This document shows, one piece after another, positions 44,880 to 56,900 of a DNA stretch of 64,000 nucleotides. The notes under the pieces are model-generated. The model had not been told where the DNA came from and made no database searches. It saw nothing but the letters and a program-made list of their open reading frames with translations. The stretch is from Gigantopelta aegis (taxonomy: Eukaryota; Mollusca; Gastropoda; Neomphalida; Peltospiridae). The stretch is from the NCBI RefSeq assembly GCF_016097555.1, contig NC_054702.1:103174017-103238016 (forward strand). Reading direction: 5' to 3'. Both the position numbers and the translations under genes were made by a program. The number at the start of each line of letters is the position of its first letter. Positions within the stretch are counted from its first letter, which is position 1.

Positions 44880-45255
44880 CCATTAAGAGGCGGACCGTAT
44901 GGTTTGTAGGCCGTGTTCGTCTGGGAATTGCAGGTGAATAGGTTCGAGTTCCAGCAACGACATAAGAGACAATGTGTGAGGCCAAATAGGGTTATAATTA
45001 ATATTTAAGTGTATACCAGTCAAGCCCGACATACATACAATGTATAAATATACAAACATATTTGAATGTTTTCCCCGTCCCAACCAATGCTTCACGACTA
45101 GTATCAAATATCAAAGGCCGTGGTATATGTTGTCCTGTCTGTGGTAAAGGATCCCTGGCTACTAATGGCAGGTTTCCTCTAAATACTATGCGTCATCCAA
45201 TAACCGATTATTCATTAATTAATGTTCTGTTGTGGTGTCGTTAAACAAACCAAAC
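44880..45255 (+). repeat. SINE-like head and separate SINE body fragment
   Basis: 44885-44975 has a B-box-like GGTTCGAGTTCC with a weak A box. 45105-45255 holds the common core (GGCCGTGGTATATGTTGTCC) and tail (GGTGTCGTTAAACAAACC). The link between them is uncertain. Confidence 0.5.
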
Positions 45256-45519
45256 TTAACTTTGATGTACAAATTTACATCTGTTGTTCTTGGTTCTTTT
45301 AATTCTAAATATATGTTATATGAATTAGGTTTTGTTGGCAAATGGCCTTGGTATCACACTGACAACTCGCACACTAAAAGAAAGTACATCAGTTCTGTAG
45401 TAGCTGTGCTTGCCTACAAACAACTGTTGTTTGCGTCCGGTTCAAACATACGGTGTAGATGAATATCAACAGTGAAACATGATCGCTGCTTTCTCAGACT
45501 TGGAGTCTACTTTGTTTAA

Positions 45520-45890
45520 AGGGACTGTCTTAAGATTTCTGCTATAGTAAAACGTTACTTACCTACAGAACATGCTAATGACTAGATTACACAGTGGCGG
45601 GTCTGGGGGGGGGGGGGGTGCAGGGGTCAGCCCCCTCCCTAAATCCGAGGAATCACTTCGGGAACGCTACTGATACATTATGAAATGCATTTTGTTTCGA
45701 ATATTAGTGTCTGTATATACTAGTATAAAGTGTTTCTGATATAGTTTGAGTGTTTCTAGAATTCGAGACTAGGTTTTATTTCACAATAATTGCGGAAGTA
45801 AAATGAAGTTTTAGCTACTACAAATATCAGAGCGACCACAAACACATTGAATATGTACTCTCTGATATTCTAAACAAGAAAGGGCCGGAT
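45520..45890. mobile_element. piggyBac-like MITE family B, degraded copy with a G-run
   Basis: TTAA (45516-45519) precedes AGGGACTGTC. Interior blocks match 15950-16130 (TGTCTGTATAT, GTGTTTCTG, AAAATGAAGTT, ACAAATAT). A later insert with TGGCGGGTCT and a 14-G run lies near 45596-45620. The right end is lost at the next SINE. Confidence 0.45.
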
Positions 45891-45891
45891 T

Positions 45892-46118
45892 TAGCTCAGT
45901 CAGTTGAGTGTTCGCTTGAGGTGCTTTCGTCGCAGGATCAAACCACATAGGTGGATCCATTCAACTGAGATTTTTTTCTCGTTCCAATCAGTGCATCACA
46001 CTGGTCAAAGGCCGTGGTATGTGCTTTCCTGTCTGTGGGAAAGTGCATATAAAAGATCCCTTGCTGCATTAAGAAATATATAGCGGGTTTCCTATTATGA
46101 CTACATGTCAGAACCAAT
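45892..46118 (+). repeat. SINE family 1, tail-less
   Basis: The head GGCCGGATTTAGCTCAGTCA, B box GGATCAAACC and core CATATAAAAGATCCCTTGCT are present. It stops at CTACATGTCAGAA. Confidence 0.8.
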
Positions 46119-46324
46119 TTCTTTTTTAAATTAACTCTAGTGTTTACTGGTCCTGTCCCAAATCTGATTACAACAAGAGGGAGGGGCTCGCAATTCAGTT
46201 ATATGTGTAAGCATGGAAGGCTTTGTTGGGATTCTATAATGTATGCATGATATAGGTACAGACAGCATACGCGTGCGTACATACCATTCATATATGTATT
46301 TGCAAGCTATTCCAAGGGTGTACG

Positions 46325-46590
46325 GGGCCGGGATCTAGCTCTGTCGGTTGAGTGCTCGCCTGACGTGCTTGCAGCGCAGGATCGAACCACTTCAGTGGAT
46401 TCATTCAACTGATTGGGTATTTTTCTCGTTCCAACCAGTACACCACAACTGGTCAAAGGCCGTGGTATTTGCTTTCCTGTTTGTTGGAAAGTGCATATAA
46501 AAGATCCCTTGCTATTAATGAAAAAATGTAACGGGTTTCCTCTGATGACTATGCGTAGAATTACGAAATGTTTGACATCCAAAATAAAAG
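46325..46590 (+). repeat. SINE family 1
   Basis: The head GGCCGGGATCTAGCTCTGTC, B box GGATCGAACC and core CATATAAAAGATCCCTTGCT are present. It ends within the tail at GTTTGACATCCAAAATAAA. Confidence 0.82.
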
Positions 46591-46976
46591 AAATCCAGTT
46601 GCATAGCTTGATCTGGACATTTCTTCTGGACACCTATATGAATAGCCTAATATTTCATTGTAAATTTTAAAAATATATTGGCATCATGGGATCGTACGCC
46701 CCTGTGGTTTAATCTTATAACAGTGATCATTAACATGCTTTCAAAATGTTATCCCCGTCCCCAACTCATATCTTGTAGCGTTCGCTTTTCTAACCTTCGC
46801 AGGATAAAGTCGATCAATTATTTTCTATGTACAATACGACAGGTAATAAAATATTATCTTTTTTTCTAAAAATAAATATTTCATAGAATAAAACATGATA
46901 ATTTGCAATTTGCAACACTTGGAATACAATATTCACCATACATTCAATAAATTGTTTTGTAGAGCACAACATATAC

Positions 46977-47069
46977 TAGATGTCAAAAGTACCAAATGTT
47001 TTACATCCAATAGCCGATGATTAATAAATCAATGTGTTCTAGTGGTGTTGTTAAACAAAACAAACAAAC
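46977..47069 (+). repeat. SINE tail fragment
   Basis: Only the common tail remains, from CCAAATGTTTTACATCCAAT to GTGTTGTTAAACAAAACAAA. Confidence 0.75.
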
Positions 47070-47500
47070 ACAAATCGCCTTCAACGCACCCCACCCCTTT
47101 CAATAAAGACACACATGTATGCATTTTGCAAACTATCCTAAATATACATTGAGCCTTTTTAATGCAACAACAATATGTAAAATAATATAATAACTCACTA
47201 GGCATAAAATAATAATTAATCTGTACCCTTTCCCCAACATGGGGAAACATGTCACCACATCCCATTAAATAATAATTAAGCTCCCCATGCGATAATGTCT
47301 GGACCTGCCCGCTTTCCAAGTGTGTGGCATTCTGTTTTCGGAATCTGGCTCTTACATAATGTGTTTGCTGGAAGTCTTACCACTAATCTCCGTACACATG
47401 ATACATGCATGCCACATGGCCAAATTTTCCAGAGCTCCCATGCTGTTCTTCCTAGCCATGAGAGCCGGCGAGAACATGAGCTCCAAGTTTCATGTGTGTG

Positions 47501-47663
47501 CACGTGTGTCGCCATATACAGCAGTGCAGCTCGGCACAGCGTCTTGCGGTATTTCGTCGTGATTGGCTGCTGCTGACCGGGTCTGGCATTCTGCTGCCGT
47601 CCGCTGTTTGCTTGACTATAAAACCGGGAGCCGTGCCGAATACCGACAGAACGGCTTTGGAGC
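47501..47663 (+). promoter_or_regulatory. Likely myosin heavy chain promoter and non-coding exon 1
   Basis: In a GC-richer island (about 47290-47670) are CACGTG (47501-47506), an inverted CCAAT box ATTGG (47562-47566) and TATAAAA (47617-47623). About 40 bp after the TATA box is a consensus donor, GGAGC|GTGAGT, ending a candidate exon 1 at 47663. The first coding exon (ATG 50010) starts with an acceptor at 49901-49902, so a short 5'UTR exon spliced over a 2.2-kb intron fits the usual layout of muscle myosin genes. The start site is inferred to be near 47645. Confidence 0.5.
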
Positions 47664-48954
47664 GTGAGTATTGACGTACTGTGATGTGGAGTTCACTTTT
47701 CCCTGTGTCCCTCACCCCAAATTCCATCTCGTCTCGTCCCACACCCTTTACCCTTATTCCCTTATCCCCAGATAGTCGTACAATTATTCTGTATCTTCAC
47801 CAGATCATTTTGTTAAGTCTTTATACCCATTTTCCTTACCTTCAAAACCTACCCGTGTGATATAAAAAAAAAAAATCCTAATACAGTTTATTTCCTTTCC
47901 CTTTCATATGTGTAAAACCCTGTAATATAATTATTCACTAGGATTCTAATGTTTCGGTCACTGTATACAATCGATTACTAGAAGCAACGATCGCTAAAAA
48001 TATCTAAACTATTTTGTTAACTTCAAGTCATAATTTGTAAAATACGACGTAGTCAGGTCCAAATACAAATGAATAATGTTGGATTTTCATTTATGTACTG
48101 TATTTTTAATACTGAATGTTACCTACATTTCAACGTACGGTGTAGGCATTGTTTTCAATTATATAGCGCAGTGTTACGGCATTGCAAAATCAATGCTTTA
48201 CAAATGTATTAGCCGTTTCAGCAATGAAGCACGCCTGTAATAAAATTAATATTACAACTGTGGAAATCACGTTTTGCTAAATATTTTTATAAAAATGCAT
48301 ATTATCGTACAAAGCACCTTTTTCCAATTCCAGCAGTAGATAACTTAAAACTATGAAGAAGAAGAAAAAAAACGTGTACACGATATCAACATATTTGTCG
48401 TATTTTTACTAGATAATCAATATTAAAAATATCTAATTTATATTTATTTTTAACTAATAATATGACTCGTGAGTCGAGTGGCTAACTTTATTTGAATACA
48501 GATATCATTAGTTAATAGAGTATTATTTAGATTAAATAATTTTTAGTAAATATAATATGTTACGTTTTAGAGTATTTATTTGTTTGAAATAAGCAATGAC
48601 ATAAGTATACTGTTGACAAGTGTAAATTTAGATTTTAGTTTTTTGAAAATATATTTAGGTTGGAACAAAGTGTAAATTTTTAGTTTTTGAAAATATATTA
48701 ACCCTTTTACCTGTACGAATATGTTGTTATTATTTTGTGTACATTATAATGAAGAGAACAAAAATCCAGTAAATCCAGTATAACATATAGTAGTAGACGT
48801 TTTTAAATAAGTTTAGATTATAGACCGCAAAGTGTAATACTAGTAACTAAAGCGCATCTGCAGACGTTATGCTAGCCTTGCAATACGCGATAAGAAAGTT
48901 GGTCTCTCGTCTGCCAAGTGATCCACAGTCGTTATGAATTAATGCAGAACTAAA
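47664..48954. other. AT-rich sequence, probable myosin intron 1
   Basis: No exon-like frame. Short A/T blocks resembling MEF2 sites (CTAAAAATAT near 47994) are present but not distinctive in such AT-rich DNA. Confidence 0.35.
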
Positions 48955-49312
48955 ACTTTTATTTGAGTTCATTTTAATACAGCAGATATTGTAATGTAAA
49001 TTATAAACGTAATACATACAATACAAATTAATTATTTTTTTAATGGATGTCCCATTTTTTGTAACATATGAGATTTTATTTGCGTTCATTTTAATGCAGC
49101 AAATATTGTAATATAAATTATAAACGTAATACATACAATACAAATTAATTAATTTTTTAATGGATGTCCCATTTTTTGTAACATATGAGATTTTGTTTGC
49201 GTTCCTTTTAATGCAGCAAATATTGTAATATAAATTATAAACGTAATACATATAATACAAATTAAGTAAAATTTCAATGGATGTCCTATTTTTAGTAACT
49301 TATGAGATTTAG
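48955..49312. repeat. Tandem repeat, three copies of 118 bp
   Basis: Copies are anchored by GTTCATTTTAATRCAGCARA at 48967 and repeat exactly 118 bp later twice. They include the block TAAACGTAATACATACAATA and ATGGATGTCCCATTTTTTGT. It lies in myosin intron 1. The repeated antisense Tyr-rich frame is a by-product. Confidence 0.85.
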
Positions 49313-50009
49313 TATTGGTTTTCTTACAGAGTTTATTAAAATACTTCACCATAAAAACGGAATTATTAACTCTTAAATATGTATAATCCTGTCTACTTTG
49401 TTTCGATTTGTTCTTTTTATCTAATTTAGCTAAAACAGAAATATTTTAGCATAGAGATGTGGTATCGATGTAAAAAAAAGACATCTGAAAAGCATTCTCT
49501 TTCAACCGCCAGTACCATAAACAAGAACACGTCTTACATCATGTTTTCAAAATACTACACGACATGCATTTAGTAATATTAAAGTTATATTTTGTAATAT
49601 AATGAAATATTACAGTGTGTTAAAACCAGCCATGTTTTAGTTTCTTTTTCGTACAAATTTCCTGTATGAAAATAGATCATAAACTTATTGTGGATTCTTA
49701 AACTAAATGAATGAATTAGTGTTTAACGACACCCCAACACAAAAATATATTGGCTATTGGGCGTTAAACAATGGTAACGTTTTAAAATGTTTAAATCCAT
49801 TTATCGTGCTTTAAATTAAACATTTTTAAATATAAAAAAACAACAACAAACAAACAAAACATTTATACATTGTACTGATAGTTTTTTGTTTCTATTTTAC
49901 AGTTAACAAAGTTCCTTTTGTCTGTTCTACATCCATCCGGCGATAACGGGAAATAACATCCTTCTTTCTTTCGAGCGAAGTCTCTTAGTAGTTTTCATCG
50001 TTACTCAAG

Positions 50010-50201
50010 ATGTCGTCGTTCGACGTGAACGACCCGGATTTCCTCTACCTGGCCGTCGACCGGAAGAAGTTGCTCAAGGAGGCCACTTCGTATGACGCTA
50101 AGAAATCCTGCTGGATCCCCGACGATAAGGAGGGATTCATACCAGCCGAAATCCAGAGCACCAAGGGCGACGAGATAACCGTCAAAACAGCCAACAATGA
50201 A
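50010..50201 (+). CDS. Muscle myosin heavy chain, first coding exon
   Basis: The exon runs from the acceptor at 49901-49902 (TTTTACAG), with about 107 bp of 5'UTR, to donor GAA|GTATGA after codon 64, phase 0. MSSFDVNDPDFLYLAVDRKK is the N-terminal signature of molluscan muscle myosin heavy chain, followed by KKSCWIPDDKEGFIPAEIQS and KGDEITVKTANNE, the start of the SH3-like N-terminal domain of the motor. The family protein is about 1,940 residues, a two-headed actin motor of thick filaments. The rest of the motor is not in the window because of the N gap at 50757. Confidence 0.93.
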
Positions 50202-50205
50202 GTAT

Positions 50206-50495
50206 GACAACCTTTAAAAACAATGTTACATAGGGAGGGGAGACTTATTGTCCAGTATCAGTGAAATAATCTGTTTTAGTAATGCAACCTTTAAATTATA
50301 TTACATAGGGAGGGGAGACTTATTGTCCAGTATCAGTGAAATAATCTGTTTTAGTAATGCAACCTTTAAACTATATTACATAGGGAGGGGAGACTTAGTG
50401 TCAAATATCAATGAAATAATCTGTTTTAATAATGAAGTATGACAAAAAAATTTAAAAACATATATTACATAGGGAGAGGAGACTTATTTTCCCAT
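50206..50495. repeat. Tandem array of about 75-89 bp containing a copy of the exon-end splice site
   Basis: TTACATAGGGAGRGGAGACT occurs at 50226, 50301, 50376 and 50465. The last unit includes AATGAAGTATGACAA (50431-50445), the same sequence as the first coding exon's end and donor (50196-50210). So the array grew from DNA spanning that splice site and made a second GAA|GTATGA donor. Confidence 0.85.
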
Positions 50496-50756
50496 ATCAC
50501 TTTCAGTACTAAAGTATAGAATGAAATACAATTTCCCACCAATACCTATACAGTCAGCAGAATAAACATTCAAGTTATTTGCTTTTATTGGTCATTAATT
50601 CAGATACCTAACGTCTCCACACCATTCTCAAGTATTATTTCTGTAATAACTGGAGAAAAGAAGAGCACTTTTGATTTGGTATCAACACAGATATATCGCA
50701 ATTGGTTTGAAAAAAGAAAGTCACAATGGCGGATAATGGAACTGGTTTTCTTTCCC

Positions 50757-50956
50757 NNNNNNNNNNNNNNNNNNNNNNNNNNNNNNNNNNNNNNNNNNNN
50801 NNNNNNNNNNNNNNNNNNNNNNNNNNNNNNNNNNNNNNNNNNNNNNNNNNNNNNNNNNNNNNNNNNNNNNNNNNNNNNNNNNNNNNNNNNNNNNNNNNNN
50901 NNNNNNNNNNNNNNNNNNNNNNNNNNNNNNNNNNNNNNNNNNNNNNNNNNNNNNNN
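50757..50956. other. Assembly gap of exactly 200 N
   Basis: A 200-N run placed inside the myosin gene. The size looks like a placeholder, since the exons on its two sides are about 1,200 codons apart in the protein family. Confidence 0.95.
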
Positions 50957-53900
50957 AGAAGACAGCAGTCTGGAAGAGAGCAAGAACTCTCTGGAAGAGG
51001 AAATCAGGGTGTGTATTCACAACGACATCCACACGTACTGATAAAAAGATTTTTGAATTAAAACAAACAAACAAATATATATAATTTTTATTGTAACGAA
51101 AATGAGCTACAGTTGTAAGATTGTGGCCATTTTGAAATCTGAACTACAAAACACTTACAAATTCGAAATCGTATATATCTGCTCAAGACAGAGTGAAATG
51201 GACTTTTTGAAGAAAGAAAAAAGTTCTCTGACCTCTTCTGTATTAATCTTCTTGTTCCTAAATTTAATTCACTGTGAAACTTTTTTTTAAAGCATGTATT
51301 TGTTTGGAGGTTTCACTATTTTAATGTACTCCGTGCTAATAAAAGTAATTTTTATGTACATTATTCCCATTAATAGCCAGTTTTAACAAACAAAAACTGT
51401 TGGTTGAAATGAAATATATTACACGTAAACGGTAATATCATTGTAAAAAGAATAAAATAAAAGTAAATTTAAATATTAATATTAATTGACGTTACATTGA
51501 TTTGATGTTTTTTTCAGGCACGCCAGAAACTGCAGAGTGAGGTGCGCAACTTGAGGTCTGATTTGGATGCCATCAAGGATCAGCTGGACGAGGAGCAGGA
51601 AAGACGATCAGATATGCAGAGAGCTCTGTCCAAGGCCAACGCCGAGGTCCAAGCCTGGAAGACCAAGTTCATCACAGAGGGTTCAAATCGTACCGAGGAA
51701 CTGGAGGAGGCCAAGTAAGCTAGAATTTAACTTCCAATGGGCAGGCATTGTTGGGGGTGTCTTTTGATAATTTTACTTTTAAACTTAAAGCAGTTTTTTA
51801 AAGTCGGTTGTTATCTTCTTTTTCTTTAATTTCTTTCACAAGTATACCAATATTTTATTGGGGTTTTTTTTAACTCTCAAACAGCTACGGCCAATGTCAC
51901 AGTTAGACAAAATACCACTATTTTCTTATTTAGAAACCTAAATATATATACTGTCATGCTTGAATGATTAAAGGTTTTCTTTTTTCATTGATTTAGGTAT
52001 TAATGATTTTTATTTCCTGTAGTCATGTTTAACTAAATGGAATTTAACATTTTCAAATATTAAACCGTTTATGTTTTACACTACAAAATATTAACACGTA
52101 CGGCAGAAGACATCTGGGAATGTTTATCACGTAATGTTTTGTTCTAGACGTAAGTTGCAAGCGAAGGCCAATGAAGCTGAACAGCAGCTGGAAGCAGCCA
52201 TGAACAAGGTCTCAGCTCTGGAGAAGGCCAAGTCCAGACTGCAGGGAGAGTTGGAAGATGCCCTCATTGACGTACAGCGGGTAATGCAGCAGCTTCTATC
52301 TATCTGAACTCTTGTTATGAACTAAAAGTATTCAGTCATTTCATACTTTGTCGATACTTAGAATATGTCTGTGGTTTAACCATTGAAAAGAGAAAGAAAA
52401 AACGTTGTTAAATAAATTGACTGTGTAATGAGAGATTCGAATCTACTACATTCCTTGGCATGACATTCTTCAAATGTGATTTCAATGATTATGTACCATT
52501 TGATCCAGAACTTTGTGATATATAATTTTATATCTTCATCTTACTGGAACATGACACACAATAGCTGCATGATGACTTTGGTGCTATGATGGCATTAAAA
52601 CGTTTATTCATTCAATGAACAATGCAAAACGCAATATAATAAAAGTGTGATAGAAGCAAATTTGCAATATTAAATAAATATTAGTTGGTAACAAGTAACA
52701 AGTGACAATGTAATTTATTCATAATATGAATTATGCAATAACGTTTCTTATGTGATTTTTGTAGGCTACTGCTACCGCCACCAATCTGGAAAAACGTCAA
52801 CGATCCTTTGACAAGACCGTCCAGGAATGGCAGCAGAAGATGAAGGACATCCAGATAGAGTTGGAGAATGCCCAGAAGGAATCTCGCGCCTACTCCGCCG
52901 AGCTGTTCCGTACTAAAGCCCAGTATGAAGAGACCAAGGACGTCATTGATGCCCTCAAGAGAGAGAACAAGAACCTGGCTGATGAGATCCACGACCTCAC
53001 AGATCAGCTGTCAGAAGGTGGACGAAGCGTCCATGAGATTGAGAAGGCTCGCAAACGACTCCAGATGGAAAATAGGGAGTTCCAGACTGCTCTGGAAGAA
53101 GCCGAAGCTGCCCTTGAACAAGAGGAAGCCAAGATTACTCGCGCTCAGCTCGAGATTTCTACATTCAGAACTGAAATAGAGCGAAGACTGCAAGAGAAGG
53201 ATGAGGAATTTGAGAGCACTCGGTAAGGATTAAGTAACTTTCTGACTTAAAGGCCAAATTTGACTCTCATTGGCCCTGGCTGTGTGACACGTCAGTTGTG
53301 ATGTCCCTATTAGATCATTAAATCTATTTATTCCATTTTTGTGTACGCAAATCGAGTATCCTCAACCTAGAAAGGCTTTTTTCCGTATGACGTCATACAA
53401 GATACATGACGTCATTCTTTGTAAGAGCTAGCTACATTCTGTCACATTCGAAAAGCGTTTCTAAAAGTTATTTTATTTATTGTACAAAAGGAAATGATTT
53501 AAACAGTGTGTTTATTGAAAATCTAATCTGAAATACTCAAGTCGAGTTGACCTATATTTTTGGTCAGTAACCGAAAATGTAGAGATTTATCTATTGTCTG
53601 AACCAAATTGTTAACAACTACAAAAAATTACTCTCCTACCTTTAATTGCCGTTAGATTTCCTTCAAAGTTTGTCCAGACACAAATCGCAAAAAAAAACAC
53701 TACAAATATACAGATTCCACACACGAGACTGCAACGATGTCGCCGATATTGTCTTTGCTGAGATTGCATAGGGAAAAATACATACAGTTTTCTGCCGTCT
53801 GCCATATTGTTTGTTTATGGAATACTCTTCAAGAGGGGTGAAAGCCTCCAAAGTATGTGACACAATTAATATGAAATCGATGATCTCTAGTGGTATCATT

Positions 53901-56900
53901 AAAATAATAATAATAATAAGAAGAAACAAAAAATAATAATATGACGTCATCACGTTTGCTTTTATATCATAACATGTTATGACGTTGTTAGATTAAGTCC
54001 TATCCTTTCACCCCTCTTGAAGAATATTCCATAAAAAGTCAAAATGGCAGCTGATACAAAATTACATGCTTTTTTCCCTATGCGCTCTCAGTGAAGTCGA
54101 TATAGATAACATGGTTAGCATCTGGTATGTGAAATCTGTGTCATTGTAATGGTTTTTTCAAGATTTGTGTCTGGACAAACTTTGGAGGAAATCTAACGGC
54201 AATTAAAGGTAGGAGAGTAATTTTTCGTAGTTGTTAACAATTTGGTTCGGACAATAGTCATCATATCTTGCCAATGTATAGGGCCTACAGTGATTGCGGG
54301 ATAAAAGTTAGTACATGTGTAAATATTATTTTATTGAACTCTAACCCTTTAATGTATTTGTATTCCAGTCGCAATCACCAGCGAGCCCTCGAATCCATGC
54401 AGGTCAGCCTCGAGGCAGAGAGCAAGTGCAAGGCTGAAGCTCTCAAGGCTAAGAAGCAGATTGAACAGTCCATCAACGATCTGGAAATCGCTGTGGACAA
54501 TGCTAACCGTGCCAGAGTAGAGAGTGAGAAGAACGTCAAGCGTCTGCAGCAGCAGATCACAGAGCTGCAGAGTCAGGTCCAGGACGAACACCGCCGAGGA
54601 AACGAGGCGATGGAACAGCTGAACGCCGCCGAGCGCCGCGGCACCATGATCATGGCCGAGTGCGAGGAGGCGAGGACCCAGCTGGAAAATGCTGAACGTT
54701 CACGAAAGGCCAAGGAGAATGAACTTCATGACGCGTCTGACTGCATCAATGAGCTTCGTGCCGAGGTCACTTCACTTGCTGGTCAAAAACAAAAGATGGA
54801 AGCTGATGTTACTGCCATGCAGGTGTGAAACTAAATCATTATTAAGGATATTTAAATACTGAAAGTAACCTACCCAGACAATTAAAAGCCATCTATTTTC
54901 TCTAAATCATCCCTGTGCGATTTATAATAAAATAATTCAATTAGGATTAATAAGTAGGCCTATTTATACCACACTGATAACACATCGCTACCCAACATAA
55001 TTTGTTTTGAATAATAGCCCATGTGGCTTTGAGTTTGAATGCAAAAATCAAAATACAAAACTAGTTTAGTTTGATTTTCCATTTATTTATAAATTCCTTG
55101 GTGTTTAAATAAATGGAACGTGATCCAATTTACTGTTAAGTATTTACATATAGGGCCTACAGGCCAGTAATTTTTAAAAATTGCCATTGTTGATTTAAAA
55201 CTCCACCATTTGTTTATCTAGATAAGACCCTATATTAATGTGTCCTTATTAGTTTTAACTGTCACATAGTTATTTTAGATCTTGTATTATTAATTGATTC
55301 TTATTGTTTTTCTCACCAGCACGATCTGGATGAACTGACTTCGGAGCTGAACCAGGCCGAGGACCGATACAAGAAGATGAATATGGAGATGGCTCGAGTG
55401 ATGGAGGAGATTCGGCACGAGCAGGACCACAGCATGCAGGTGGAGAAGTCTCGCAAGATGATGGAGAACCAGGTGAAGGAGCTGCAGGTCCGACTCGAGG
55501 AGGCAGAGAGCCAGGCTCTCAAGGGAGGCAGGAAACTCATCCAGAAACTCGAGCAAAGAGTAAGTGGCTGGAGGTTTATGTCAATCGTATTTAATGAAGA
55601 AGCATGGGGTCCTAACCTTTCTTCAATCAAGATATCAAGTCCTTTTTTTGGGGGATAACATATTTTGAAATTACCTGTTGAGGGTTAATGTTTACACGTA
55701 AAGTTTCGTATCTTATGTAAACAGTGGGATGTTTTATATTATCAGAGTTAAAGATAGCTTTCGACAGACCCGGATCTTCTTAGTAGTTCAGTACGTCTCT
55801 TTTTTTGCAATTCTCGCCCACTTCCTTCTTTCCCCTCGGAACTCCTAGTTCCACCCTTATTATCATATAACGTTTTGATATACTGAGTATCAAGGAATTC
55901 GTCTTTCATAAAATAAAAATATACTGTTCAAATTAGGAAGACTTGCCGATATTTACAATTTGGAAACAACATGCACTATTATCCTGTTCAATTATTTAGA
56001 CCCAAAGTTTTTTGCAGATGTTACGTTTATTTCCTATTCGATATTTGTTTTCTTTGCATTTACATGAAAACAAACCCAAACCCCGACATGTTTTATATAC
56101 AAATCATCATATAAAATGCACGAAGTTGACTTAATTCCACTTTTTAAAAATCTCTGTGTGTTCGGAATGCACGTTATTTCTCCTATAAATAACTACGGTC
56201 ATTTGCATATCAAAAGATTGGGATCTGAGGCTACGTGAAGGCCATTATAGCTTGTTTCACTAAATCAAGGTTATTATTGTTTTGCAGTGTGTAACAGCAT
56301 TGTCTAATCTTTCCGTTAAACATAGATGTAAACAAACAGAACATGTAACCCTTTCTTGTAGGTGCATTATATTTAATCAATTTAGCTAATGTATTATGTA
56401 TTTTTATTTTATTATATCAATTCTATATTAGCATACCATACCTAACCTAACACAACTGAGGTGTAGCACAGTAATAAACACAAATGACCTCACACACCGC
56501 AGGAATGTGCTTTCCAAATTTAAAAATAAATTTAATGCAGGGCCGGACCCAGAAGACCAGGGTGGGGATAAAATGTCAAAGGCCACCAACATCAAATAAT
56601 AATAAAAATGTTATTTAATTTGCCTCTAAATTGGGAACTCATACGTATATACGTTTGGGGGTGGGGTGTTACATTTGTAATGCGAAAAACCAAAGGGCTA
56701 TTGTTCGGATTCGTATGGGTTCAACCACTTTTTCATCCCGCATACACAGCCCTGAATGTCCAAAATACGATAGCATTGCTTGGTCAATAACATCATTATT
56801 TCGATCTGTGACTGCACGTGCTATTGTAGCAATGTGTAAACCACGTAAAATACAAGTTAGGTAGGGTATATAAATTCATTGAAAATGTAATAGTCGACAT

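Noticed and set aside
48847-49352. Repeated Tyr/Asn-rich antisense protein
   Set aside because: By-product of the 118-bp tandem repeat, with no family resemblance.
50600-51074. Reading frames crossing the N run
   Set aside because: They depend on unknown bases; only the short rod exon end at 50957-51008 is supported.
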